A stretch of DNA of 25,262 nucleotides, taken from positions 1 through 25,262 of the forward strand of contig CAYLZO010000044.1 of the NCBI GenBank assembly GCA_964387775.1, in the 5' to 3' direction. Under the pieces are notes generated by a model. That model made no database searches and was not told the origin of the DNA. It was given only the letters and a program-made list of their open reading frames with translations. Of the stretch, positions 5,683 to 12,921 are shown piece after piece. The translations under genes were made by a program, and so were the position numbers. Position 1 is the stretch's first letter. The number at the start of each line of letters is the position of its first letter. Source of the stretch: CAYLZO01 sp964387775. Its GTDB lineage: Bacteria > Chloroflexota > Anaerolineae > JAAYZQ01.

Positions 5683-7287
5683 ATGCACGCAGCCGATTTG
5701 TTGACCAACCGGGCGCGGCTGACGCCGGAGCGGGAGGCGATGCTGTTTTTGCCAGCCGGTCAACGCTACACCTACGCCGAGCTGAACGCCCGGGCCAATC
5801 GCGCCGCCCACTGGATGCGGTCGCTGGGCGTGGAAAAGGGCGACCGGGTGTCGATCCTGGCTCACAACAGCGTCGAGTACATCGACCTCTTTTACGGGCT
5901 GGCCAAGATCGGCGCCATCTTGGCCCCGCTCAACTGGCGGCTGGTGGCCCCGGAGCTGGTCTACATCGTCAACGACTGCCAGCCCAAGGTGCTGCTCTGC
6001 GGACCAGAGTTCACGGGCGTGCTGGCCGAGATGCGGCCCCAGATCGACGTGCCGTGCTACGTCGGGGTGGAGGGGGCCGCGTTCGACGGCGCGCTGGACT
6101 ATGACGCCGGGCTGGCCGCCGCCTCCGCTGCGGAGCCGCTGCGCCCGGCCCTGGACGCCGAGGACACCTACGCCATCCTCTACACCTCGGGCACGACGGG
6201 CCGGCCCAAGGGGGCGATGATCCCCCACCGGCAGATTTTGTGGAATGCGATCAACACCGTCGCCAGTTGGGGCCTGGTCGAGACCGACGTCTCGCCGGTG
6301 TTTACGCCCCTGTTCCACGCCGGCGGACTGTTCGCTTTCCTGACGCCGCTGTTCTACGTCGGCGGGCGCATCCTGCTCTTCCGCACCTTTGACCTGGACG
6401 CCATCTTTCAGTCGATCCTCGACGAGCGGTGCACCGTGGTGCTGGGCGTGCCGACGATTTATCGGATGTTCATCAACCACCCCGGTTTCGCCGCGGCCGA
6501 TTTCCGCCACGTGCGCTTTTTCATCAACGGCGGGGCGGCCCTGCCGGTCGATCTGGCCCACGAGTGGCTGGCGGCCAAGGGCGGCGTCTTGCGCCAGGGC
6601 TACGGCCTGACCGAGGTCGGCGCCAATTGCTTCAGCATGACCGACGAGGAGTCGGTGGCCAAGCTCGGCTCGGTGGGCAAGCCGATCTTTCACAGCAAGA
6701 TGCGGCTGGTCGATCCTGCCACGGGCCAGGACGTGCCGGTTGGCGAGGAAGGCGAGTTGCGCATCTGGGGGCCGCACGTCTGTACCGGCTACTGGCGCAA
6801 TCCCGAGGCCAGTGCTGAGGCCCTGTGGTACGATCCGGCGATCCTTCGACAGGGCTCACCGAAACGGCAGCGGTACTCCGCAGGACAGGCGGCTGCGGGG
6901 CCGTGGTTCTGCACCGGCGACATGGCCCGCCAGGACGAGGACGGCTTCTACTACGTCATCGGCCGCTACAAGGATATGATCAAGAGCGGCGGCGAAAACA
7001 TCTACGCCGCCGAGGTCGAGGCCGTGTTCCGCGAGCATCCGGCCGTGGACGACGCGGCCCTCATCGGCATGCCCCACGAGACCTGGGGCGAGGTGGGGCT
7101 GATGGTCGTCGTGCTGGAGGACGGGGCGGCGGCGAACGAGGACGAGTTGAAGGCGTTCTGCGGCGAGCACCTGGCCCGCTACAAAATCCCCAAGAAAGTG
7201 GTTTTCGCCGACGATCTGCCCTATTCGTCGTACGGCAAGGTGCTGAAGGCTGAACTGAAAGAGCGATACCTGATACCTGGTACCTGA
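5683..7287 (+). CDS. AMP-forming acyl-CoA ligase 1
   Basis: 534 residues, class I adenylate-forming enzyme that activates a carboxylic acid via acyl-AMP to acyl-CoA. Motifs: YTSGTTGRPKG phosphate loop from residue 167, YGLTEVG at 307-313, TGD plus YKDMIKSGGENIY hinge region, and C-terminal YGKVLK with catalytic Lys519. The start has a G-rich ribosome site just upstream. Compared with ligases 2 and 3 in this window it has about 20 extra residues (387-406, Arg/Gln/Ala-rich) before the TGD motif, encoded by repeat-like DNA at 6841-6900. The last residues (LIPGT) and the TGA are contributed by the GATACCT array. It heads the group ligase-FabH-like-hydrolase. Chain length of the substrate cannot be told. 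Confidence 0.93.
   Translation: MHAADLLTNRARLTPEREAMLFLPAGQRYTYAELNARANRAAHWMRSLGVEKGDRVSILAHNSVEYIDLFYGLAKIGAILAPLNWRLVAPELVYIVNDCQPKVLLCGPEFTGVLAEMRPQIDVPCYVGVEGAAFDGALDYDAGLAAASAAEPLRPALDAEDTYAILYTSGTTGRPKGAMIPHRQILWNAINTVASWGLVETDVSPVFTPLFHAGGLFAFLTPLFYVGGRILLFRTFDLDAIFQSILDERCTVVLGVPTIYRMFINHPGFAAADFRHVRFFINGGAALPVDLAHEWLAAKGGVLRQGYGLTEVGANCFSMTDEESVAKLGSVGKPIFHSKMRLVDPATGQDVPVGEEGELRIWGPHVCTGYWRNPEASAEALWYDPAILRQGSPKRQRYSAGQAAAGPWFCTGDMARQDEDGFYYVIGRYKDMIKSGGENIYAAEVEAVFREHPAVDDAALIGMPHETWGEVGLMVVVLEDGAAANEDELKAFCGEHLARYKIPKKVVFADDLPYSSYGKVLKAELKERYLIPGT
6841..6900 (+). repeat. In-frame repeat-like insertion in ligase 1
   Basis: Contains CCTTCGACAGGGCTCACCG near its start and GCAGGACAGGC near its end, both related to the words at 8607-8651. 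It encodes about 20 residues missing from the other two ligases at the same alignment position, just before the conserved TGD motif. Confidence 0.55.
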
Positions 7288-7337
7288 TACCTGGTACCTG
7301 GTACCCGGTACCCGGTACCCGGTATCGGGTATCGGGA
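7265..7337 (+). repeat. GRTACCY heptad array
   Basis: Ten words in perfect 7-nt phase from 7265 to 7334: GATACCT and GGTACCT types first, then GGTACCC, then GGTATCG. Because GGTACC is self-complementary the array can fold on itself. The first words encode the C-terminus and TGA stop of ligase 1, and the array ends a few bases before the GGAGG ribosome site of the next gene. Confidence 0.9.
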
Positions 7338-7353
7338 TAACGGAGGTGACTTG

Positions 7354-8358
7354 ATGACGCGATATGGGACGATTGTGGGCACGGGGCGGTACCTGCCCGA
7401 GATCGAGGTGACGAACGAGACGCTCAAGGAGCGGGTCAGTGCGGTCAATCCCGACCTGGCCGGCGTGGTGGACGCCTTTGAGGAGAGCAGCGGCATCCGC
7501 AGCAGGTGGTACGCGCCCCGCGACTGGGCGACGTCGGACATTGCCCTGCGGGCGGCGCGAGAGGCGCTGAAATCGGCTGGCATCGGCCCGGAGCAGGTGG
7601 ACATGATCCTGCTGGGCACCGACACGCCCGATTACATCACGCCCGCCACCTCGACGGTGTTGCAGCACAAGCTGGGGGCCAAAAACGCGGGCACCTTTGA
7701 CATCGGCTGCGCCTGCGCCTCGTTCCCCACCGGCGTGGCGACGGCTGCCGGGCTGTTGAGCACCAACCCATGGATAAAGTACGTGCTGGTCGTCGGCGTA
7801 TACATGATGAGCAAGCTGGCCGATCCGACCGACGTGGTTTCGTTCTTCTACGGCGATGGGGCGGGGGCGGCCGTGCTCGCGCCCGACTCGAAGCCGGGGT
7901 TCATCACCTCGGCCTACCTGGCCGACGGCTCCTTTGCCGACTACTGGCTCATCGCTTCCGGCGGCACCGCCGAGCCGGCCACCGTCGAGTCGGTGGAGGC
8001 CGGGCGCACCCAGGTGCGCCTGGTCCAGCGCTACCCACCTGACGTCAACCATGAGAACTGGCCCAAGATCGCCCGCGCCCTGGCCGAGCGGGGTGGGTTC
8101 GACCTGCAGGACGTGGACCAGATCCTCTTTACCCAGGTGCGCCTGCCGTCGATCAAGCTGGTGATGGAGGACCTGGGCCTGCCCCTGGAGAAAACGCACT
8201 GGATCATGGAGGACTGGGGCTACATGGGCTCGGCCTGCATTCCCATGGCCCTGGACGACGCCATGGAAAAGGGCAAGATCGGCTCGGGCGACCTGGTGGT
8301 GCTGGTCGGTTCCGGCGTGGGGTACAACTATGCCGGAGCGGCGCTGAGGATGCCGTAA
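7354..8358 (+). CDS. FabH-like 3-oxoacyl synthase III homologue lacking catalytic His/Asn
   Basis: 334 residues, close to FabH in length and order: GTIVGTGRYLP, GIRSRWYAP, DMILLGTDTPDY, nucleophile segment TFDIGCACASFPTG with Cys121 at the FabH Cys112 position, and C-terminal LVGSGVGYNYAGA. The FabH His-Gln-Ala-Asn motif is Thr260-Gln-Val-Arg263 and the Gly-Asn motif is Gly289-Tyr290, so both residues needed for malonyl decarboxylation are replaced. ATG was chosen over an upstream TTG because GGAGG (7342-7346) gives 7-nt spacing. Known families that keep only Cys catalyse acyl transfer or non-decarboxylative reactions, so an acyltransferase or a partner in a complex is possible. It lies between ligase 1 and hydrolase 1. 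Confidence 0.85.
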   Translation: MTRYGTIVGTGRYLPEIEVTNETLKERVSAVNPDLAGVVDAFEESSGIRSRWYAPRDWATSDIALRAAREALKSAGIGPEQVDMILLGTDTPDYITPATSTVLQHKLGAKNAGTFDIGCACASFPTGVATAAGLLSTNPWIKYVLVVGVYMMSKLADPTDVVSFFYGDGAGAAVLAPDSKPGFITSAYLADGSFADYWLIASGGTAEPATVESVEAGRTQVRLVQRYPPDVNHENWPKIARALAERGGFDLQDVDQILFTQVRLPSIKLVMEDLGLPLEKTHWIMEDWGYMGSACIPMALDDAMEKGKIGSGDLVVLVGSGVGYNYAGAALRMP

Positions 8359-8366
8359 CAGGGAAT

Positions 8367-8402
8367 GTCACTGCGAGGAGCGCTAGCGACGAAGCAGTCT
8401 CC
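8367..8402 (+). repeat. Dispersed GTCACTGCGAGG-type repeat
   Basis: GTCACTGCGAGGAGCGCTAG begins a 36-bp element that resembles the GTCATTGCGAGGAGCGAAGCGA-like dispersed repeat seen in several bacterial phyla. A related fragment, CTGCGAGCGAAGCGAGCC, lies at 9566-9583 directly before four-helix gene 2. Confidence 0.6.
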
Positions 8403-8438
8403 ATCGTGCAATTGGGGATTGGAGAGAAGGAGGTTGAA

Positions 8439-9545
8439 ATGAGCGTTCCAACTTTGCCGGGCGTCACGCCCAAGATGATCACGACCGAGCGGCTGGCGAC
8501 CCGTGTCCTGTTCACCGGCCCGGACGACGGCGTGCCCGTGCTGTTCTTGCACGGCAACGCCTCGTCGGCGACGTGGTGGGAGGAGAACATGCTGGCCTTG
8601 CCGCCTCCTTCGACAGGCTCCCTTCGGCTTCGCTCAGGGCAGGCAGGACGAGGGTACCGGGGCATCGCCCTCGACCAGCGCGGCTTTGGCGACGCCGACG
8701 TGGAGAAAAAGGTGGACGCCACGCGCGGCCCGGGCGACTGGGCCGACGACGCCGTGGCCCTGCTCGACCACCTGGGCATCGAGGAGGCGCACGTCGTCGG
8801 CTGCTCGCTGGGGGGCTGCGTGGTGTGGCACCTGCTGCGCGAGTATCCGGCGCGGCTCTTGACGGCGACCCTGGCCGATGCCGGCTCGCCCTTTGGCTAC
8901 GGCGGCACCAAGGACGTCGAGGGCACGCCCTGTTACGACGACTATGCCGGGTCGGGCGGGGGGTTGTCCAACCCGGAGTTCATCAAGCGGCTGGCGGAAA
9001 AGGACCGGAGCCTGGAGAGCCAGTTCTCGCCCCGGGCGGCGATGCGTGCTTTGGTCTTTAAACCGCCCTTTGTGCCGGAGCGGGAGGACGCGTTGCTCGA
9101 ATCGATGCTGAGCACCCACCTGGGCGAGCGGGACAACCCCGGCGATTTTGTGCCGTCGCCCAACTGGCCCTACGTGGCGCCGGGCGTGTGGGGCTCGGCC
9201 AATGCGCTGTCGCCCAAGTACATGGGCGACGTGGAACGCCTCTACGCGGCAGAGCCCAAGGTGCCTGTCCTATGGGTGCGCGGCAGCCACGACCTGGCCG
9301 TCGCGGACGCGGCGGCCTCCGACCCGGGCACGCTGGGCTCGATGGGCCTCATCCCCAACTGGCCGGGGATGGACGTCTATCCGCCCCAGCCGATGTTGGG
9401 CCAGATCCGCCACGTGCTGGAAGGGTACGCGGCGGCGGGCGGCTCGTACCGGGAGGTGGTCATTGAGGAGGCAGGACACGCGCCGTTTATTGAGAAGCCG
9501 GAGGTGTTTGATGCTTTGTTACTTGGGCATATTCAGAGTGGATAG
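8439..9545 (+). CDS. Alpha/beta-fold hydrolase 1
   Basis: 368 residues. Motifs: FLHGN oxyanion segment, nucleophile elbow GCSLGG with Ser123, a late Asp in WVRGSHDLAV and His in EEAGHAPFIEKP, so a complete Ser hydrolase triad. A long cap includes GTPCYDDYAGSGGG, shared with hydrolase 2. ATG at 8439 is preferred over 8406 because of AAGGAGG at 8427-8433 and agreement with the start of hydrolase 2. It is 15 residues longer than hydrolase 2 (353), which equals the segment 57-71 encoded by an in-frame repeat (8607-8651). Likely a thioesterase, esterase or C-C bond hydrolase acting on a product of the neighbouring enzymes; substrate unknown. Its last codons and stop merge with a GTGATCA array. Confidence 0.88.
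   Translation: MSVPTLPGVTPKMITTERLATRVLFTGPDDGVPVLFLHGNASSATWWEENMLALPPPSTGSLRLRSGQAGRGYRGIALDQRGFGDADVEKKVDATRGPGDWADDAVALLDHLGIEEAHVVGCSLGGCVVWHLLREYPARLLTATLADAGSPFGYGGTKDVEGTPCYDDYAGSGGGLSNPEFIKRLAEKDRSLESQFSPRAAMRALVFKPPFVPEREDALLESMLSTHLGERDNPGDFVPSPNWPYVAPGVWGSANALSPKYMGDVERLYAAEPKVPVLWVRGSHDLAVADAAASDPGTLGSMGLIPNWPGMDVYPPQPMLGQIRHVLEGYAAAGGSYREVVIEEAGHAPFIEKPEVFDALLLGHIQSG
8607..8651 (+). repeat. 45-bp in-frame repeat insertion in hydrolase 1
   Basis: Begins with CCTTCGACAGGCTCCCTTCG and continues through CTCAGGGCAGGCAGGACGA. The paralogue at 11782-12843 reads straight from LPP to GFRAIAPDLRG, while this gene has 15 extra residues between LPP and GYRGIALDQRG. The insertion is a multiple of three and keeps the frame. 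Confidence 0.8.
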
Positions 9546-9583
9546 TGATCACTGATCACCGACCACTGCGAGCGAAGCGAGCC
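9540..9583 (+). repeat. Short GTGATCA hairpin plus GCGAGCGAAGCGAG fragment
   Basis: GTGGATA, GTGATCA, CTGATCA and CCGACCA words form a compact palindrome (AGTGATCACT at its centre) that supplies the stop of hydrolase 1. It is followed by a fragment of the dispersed repeat of 8367-8402, which runs up to the ATG of four-helix gene 2. Confidence 0.75.
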
Positions 9584-9952
9584 ATGAGCACAGTCAGAAG
9601 CTATCGCGATCTGAAGATTTGGCAGAAGGGGATCGAGTTGGTGAAGGCTGTGTATGCGCTGACCCGCACGTTTCCCAAGCACGAGACCTATGCTCTGGCC
9701 GACCAGTTGCGCCGCTCGTCGGTGTCGGTCCCTTCCAATATTGCTGAGGGACAGGCTCGGCAACATACGGGCGAGTTTCGGCGTTTTCTCTACATCGCTT
9801 TGGGATCGGCTGCCGAGGTGGATACCCAGATCGTGATTGCCCAGGAATTGGGGTACATCTCGGAGCAGGAAGCTGCCGTGATTCAGCAACTTGTCGTCGA
9901 GATCCGCAAGATGACCTATACACTCATCTCGCGGTTGCCCAAGAAACAGTGA
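9584..9952 (+). CDS. Four-helix-bundle protein (23S rRNA intervening-sequence protein family), copy 2
   Basis: 122 residues with the canonical family sequence: SYRDLKIWQKGIELVKAVY (helix 1), LADQLRRSSVSVPSNIAEG (helix 2), EFRRFLYIALGSAAEVDTQI (helix 3) and a C-terminal helix. Much closer to the textbook family than copy 1, so the two are distant paralogues from separate arrivals rather than a local duplication. ATG at 9584 is preferred over GTG 9545, which would translate repeat sequence. There is no strong ribosome site. The TGA stop lies inside the first word of the 9949-10085 array. As for copy 1, the gene is bracketed by word arrays within a run of metabolic genes. Confidence 0.92.
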   Translation: MSTVRSYRDLKIWQKGIELVKAVYALTRTFPKHETYALADQLRRSSVSVPSNIAEGQARQHTGEFRRFLYIALGSAAEVDTQIVIAQELGYISEQEAAVIQQLVVEIRKMTYTLISRLPKKQ

Positions 9953-10085
9953 TCAGTGGTCAGTGATCGGTGGGTAGTGATCAGTGGTCAGTGATCGGTG
10001 GGTAGTGGACAGTCACTGACCACTGATCACTGACCACTGACCACTATCCACTACCCACTGACCACTATCCACTGTCCACTGAACA
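9949..10085 (+). repeat. GTGATCA heptad hairpin array with 28-bp higher-order unit
   Basis: Nine phased words on the left (9949-10011). The first four form a 28-bp unit repeated exactly (9949-9976 and 9977-10004). The right arm (10016-10085) has ten phased words in complement orientation (CTGACCA, CTATCCA and similar). It ends directly at the AGGAGG ribosome site of ligase 2. Confidence 0.92.
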
Positions 10086-10094
10086 GGAGGAACC

Positions 10095-11678
10095 ATGTAC
10101 ATCGGAGACTACCTAGGCCGGCGCGAAATCTACAGCCCCGACAAACTGGCCATCATCGACGCCGGGAAGGACCCTGAGTTGCGGCTGACCTATCGCCAGT
10201 GGAACCGGCGCGTCAACCGTTTCGCCAACTGGCTCAAGGACGAGGCCGGCATCGGCTATCGCGACCGGGTGGCCATCCTGGCCCGCGACGGCATCGAGCA
10301 CCTGGACCTGATCTACGCCTGCGGCAAGCTGGGCGCCATCCACACCGCCCTCAACTGGCGGCTCCACTGGCGCGAGCTGGTCGGCCTCATCAAAGACACC
10401 ACACCCACCGTGCTCCTCTACTCCCACGACTTCAGAGACGTCGTCGCCCAAATCGAAGCCGAAATTCACAATTCATCATTCACAATTCACCATTATCTGC
10501 ATCTCGAAGGCGACGGCATCCCTTCGGCACTCCCTCCGGTCGCAGGACAAGCTCCTGGCAGCCAACCCTACGAATCGACGATTTCCCGATTTCCCGACTC
10601 CCCGGTTTCCTACGAAGCCCTCGACAAAGAGGACATCGCCTGCCTCCTCTTCACCGGCGGCACCACCGGCCTGCCCAAGGGCGCCATGATCAGCCACCGC
10701 CAGATCTGCTGGAACGTGCTCAACACCGTCATCCACGACCTGACCCACGACGACGTCTATCTCTGCGTCTTTCCCCTGTTCCACGCCGGCGGGCTGTTCG
10801 CCTACATGTCCTCCCAGGTCGTCTTTGGCAACACCAGCATCCTGACCCGGCAGTTCAACCCCCAGCAGGTGCTGGCGCTGATCGAGCGCGAGCGCGTGAC
10901 CGTCTTTGCCGCCGTGCCGACCATGTACCAGATGCTCACCCAGGCGCCCAACTGGGAGCAGGCCGACCTGAGCAGTCTACGCTTCTGCACCAGCGGCGGC
11001 GCGCCCCTGCCGGTACCCCTGGTGGAAAAGTACGCCGCCGAGAAGGGCGTGCGCTTCAAGCAGGGCTTTGGCATGACCGAGTATGGGCCGGGGCTGTTCG
11101 CCCTGCCCGCCGAGGACGCGGTCCGCAAGGCGGGCAGTATCGGCCGGCCCAACTACTTTATCGACGTGCGGGTCATGGCCGACGACGGCAGCGAACTCGG
11201 CCCCAACGAGGTGGGCGAGCTGGTCCTCAAAGGCCCCAGCGGCTGCTCCGGCTACTGGAACAAGCCCGAGGCGACGGCCGCCGCCTACGACGAGGAGGGC
11301 TGGTTCCACACCGGCGATATGGTCTACCACGACGAGGAGTGGTATTTCTACGTCGTGGACCGCAAGAAGGACATGTTCATCTCGGGCGGCGAGAACGTCT
11401 ACCCGGCCGAGATCGAGGCGGTGTTGTACAAGCATCCGGCGGTGCACATGTGCGCCGTCATCGGCGTGCCCGACCCCAAGTGGGGCGAGGTGGGCAAGGC
11501 CTGCGTCGTGCTCCAGCCCGGCGCCGAGGCCACCGAGGACGACCTCATCGCCCACATGCAGCAGCACCTGGCCCGCTACAAGGTGCCCAAGAGCGTCGAG
11601 TTCCTGCCCGAGCTGCCCATCTCGGCGGCGGGCAAGATTTTGAAGCGAGAGTTACGCGAGCAGTTCGTAAATCGGTAA
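10095..11678 (+). CDS. AMP-forming acyl-CoA ligase 2
   Basis: 527 residues, start ATG 4 nt after AGGAGG. Same family as ligases 1 and 3. The phosphate loop reads FTGGTTGLPKG from residue 186, so the usual Ser of T-S-G is Gly188; FGMTEYG, TGD, RKKDMFISGGENVYPAE and C-terminal GKILK with catalytic Lys514 are intact. Between roughly residues 124 and 172, before the phosphate loop, the sequence is encoded partly by repeats: TTCACAA-type heptads, a CCTTCGG...CAGGACAAGCTCCTG stretch, and four CGATTTCC octads. The frame stays open throughout. It is followed by hydrolase 2 across a TGGTAGAT array. Substrate unknown. Confidence 0.92.
   Translation: MYIGDYLGRREIYSPDKLAIIDAGKDPELRLTYRQWNRRVNRFANWLKDEAGIGYRDRVAILARDGIEHLDLIYACGKLGAIHTALNWRLHWRELVGLIKDTTPTVLLYSHDFRDVVAQIEAEIHNSSFTIHHYLHLEGDGIPSALPPVAGQAPGSQPYESTISRFPDSPVSYEALDKEDIACLLFTGGTTGLPKGAMISHRQICWNVLNTVIHDLTHDDVYLCVFPLFHAGGLFAYMSSQVVFGNTSILTRQFNPQQVLALIERERVTVFAAVPTMYQMLTQAPNWEQADLSSLRFCTSGGAPLPVPLVEKYAAEKGVRFKQGFGMTEYGPGLFALPAEDAVRKAGSIGRPNYFIDVRVMADDGSELGPNEVGELVLKGPSGCSGYWNKPEATAAAYDEEGWFHTGDMVYHDEEWYFYVVDRKKDMFISGGENVYPAEIEAVLYKHPAVHMCAVIGVPDPKWGEVGKACVVLQPGAEATEDDLIAHMQQHLARYKVPKSVEFLPELPISAAGKILKRELREQFVNR
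10464..10610 (+). repeat. Composite in-frame repeat insertion in ligase 2
   Basis: Three pieces: ATTCACA-type heptads in phase at 10464-10498; a CCTTCGGC...GGACAAGCTCCTG segment at 10520-10560; and four octads in phase at 10579-10610 (CGATTTCC twice, CGACTCCC, CGGTTTCC). All three resemble spacer repeats elsewhere in the window, yet here they are translated. Confidence 0.75.
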
Positions 11679-11769
11679 GTTGATAGATTGGTAAGTTGGT
11701 AGATTGGTAGATTGGGCGCACGCCCAATCCCCAACTTACCAATGTACCAATTCCCAATCTACCAATCCA
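11672..11769 (+). repeat. TGGTAGAT octad hairpin array
   Basis: Left-arm octads (TGATAGAT, TGGTAAGT, TGGTAGAT), a GATTGGGCG / CGCCCAATC core with a 2-nt loop, then complement-orientation words such as CTTACCAA and TCTACCAA. The left edge encodes the last residues and TAA stop of ligase 2; the right edge touches the AAGGAGG of hydrolase 2. Confidence 0.88.
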
Positions 11770-11781
11770 CAAGGAGGAAAA

Positions 11782-12843
11782 ATGAACGAGATATCGACTT
11801 TGGAGGGAATCACGTCCCAGATGGTGGAAACGGCGCGGCTCAAGATGCACGTGTTGAGCTGCGGGCCAGTAGACGGCACGCCTGTGGTCTTTTTGCACGG
11901 CAACTTTTCGGCGGCGGCCTTTTGGGAAGAGACCATGCTGGCCCTGCCGCCCGGATTCCGGGCCATTGCCCCCGACCTACGTGGCTACGGCTGGACCGAG
12001 GACAAGCTGATCGACGCCACGCGGGGCATGGCCGACTGGAGCGACGACCTGGCGGCCCTGTTGGCCGTGCTGGGCATCGACCGGGCGCACCTGGTCGGCT
12101 GGTCGCTGGGCGGCGGCGTGCTCTACCGCTTCCTCATCGACCACCCGGACAAGGCGCTGACCGTGACCCTGGTCTCGCCGGTCTCGCCCTACGGTTTCGG
12201 CGGCACCAAGGGCATCGAAGGCACGCCCTGCTACGATGACTTTGCCGGCTCGGGCGGCGGCGTGGTCAACCCCGAGTTCGTGCGGCGCATCAAGGAGGGC
12301 GACCGCAGCGAGGAGGACCCCAACTCGCCGCGCAACGTCATCAACGCCTTCTACTACGTGCCGCCCTTCCGCGCCGAGCGCGAGGAAGCCTTCCTCACTG
12401 CGGCGCTGATGGAGAAAATGGGCGACGACCGCTACCCCGGCGACTTGGTGCCGTCGGAGAACTGGCCCAACGTCGCGCCGGGCGTCTGGGGGCCGATCAA
12501 CGCCGGCGCGCCCAAGTACGTGCTCGACGACGTGCCGGCCCTCATCGCCACCCAGCCCAAGCCGCCCATCCTCTGGATTCGCGGCAGCGGCGACATGATC
12601 GTCTCCGACAACTCGATGTTCGACATGGGCGCGCTGGGCAAGCTGGAGCTGGTGCCCGGCTGGCCCGGCGACGACGTCTACCCGCCGCAGTCGATGGTCA
12701 GCCAGACCCGGCACGTGCTGGAGCAGTATGCGGCGGCCGGCGGCACCTTCCAGGAGCACGTCATCGAGAACGCGGCGCACGGCCCGCACATCGAAAAGCC
12801 GGAGGAATTCAACGCGCTGTTTCACGCTTTTCTGAAGGGATAA
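11782..12843 (+). CDS. Alpha/beta-fold hydrolase 2
   Basis: 353 residues, paralogue of hydrolase 1 across the full length. FLHGN, nucleophile elbow GWSLGG with Ser108, GTPCYDDFAGSGGG cap segment, late acidic loop WIRGSGDMIVSD and C-terminal His in ENAAHGPHIEKP. ATG chosen from AAGGAGG at 11771-11777; the longer frame from 11704 would translate the array. It lacks the 15-residue insertion of hydrolase 1 and so shows the uninterrupted form. It lies between ligase 2 and the thiolase. Probably a thioesterase/esterase-like step of the same pathway; substrate unknown. Confidence 0.88.
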   Translation: MNEISTLEGITSQMVETARLKMHVLSCGPVDGTPVVFLHGNFSAAAFWEETMLALPPGFRAIAPDLRGYGWTEDKLIDATRGMADWSDDLAALLAVLGIDRAHLVGWSLGGGVLYRFLIDHPDKALTVTLVSPVSPYGFGGTKGIEGTPCYDDFAGSGGGVVNPEFVRRIKEGDRSEEDPNSPRNVINAFYYVPPFRAEREEAFLTAALMEKMGDDRYPGDLVPSENWPNVAPGVWGPINAGAPKYVLDDVPALIATQPKPPILWIRGSGDMIVSDNSMFDMGALGKLELVPGWPGDDVYPPQSMVSQTRHVLEQYAAAGGTFQEHVIENAAHGPHIEKPEEFNALFHAFLKG

Positions 12844-12844
12844 A

Positions 12845-12905
12845 CTGGTAGATTGGGAATTGGGAGGGTCGCCCAATCTACCAATCTACCAATCCCCAAT
12901 CTACC
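12845..12905 (+). repeat. TGGTAGAT-type hairpin array
   Basis: GGTAGATTGGG at 12847-12857 pairs with CCCAATCTACC at 12872-12882, with further complement-orientation words to 12905. Same word family as 11672-11769, and the two arrays flank hydrolase 2. It begins just after the TAA of hydrolase 2 and ends before GAGGAG (12911-12916). Confidence 0.85.
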
Positions 12906-12921
12906 GACTTGAGGAGATGAC

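Noticed and set aside
9584..9952. Avd of a diversity-generating retroelement
   Set aside because: Same fold family, but no reverse transcriptase, template repeat or variable-repeat gene is in the window.
9949..10085. CRISPR array
   Set aside because: Periodicity is 7 nt with no unique spacers, and the second half is the reverse complement of the first; neither fits CRISPR.
2818..12843. OleABCD-type olefin / beta-lactone pathway (thiolase-fold, alpha/beta hydrolase, ligase, SDR)
   Set aside because: Gene types match superficially, but hydrolases 1 and 2 have a Ser nucleophile where OleB has Asp, the SDR is FabG-like and not an extended SDR, and the FabH-like enzymes lack the OleA His/Asn.
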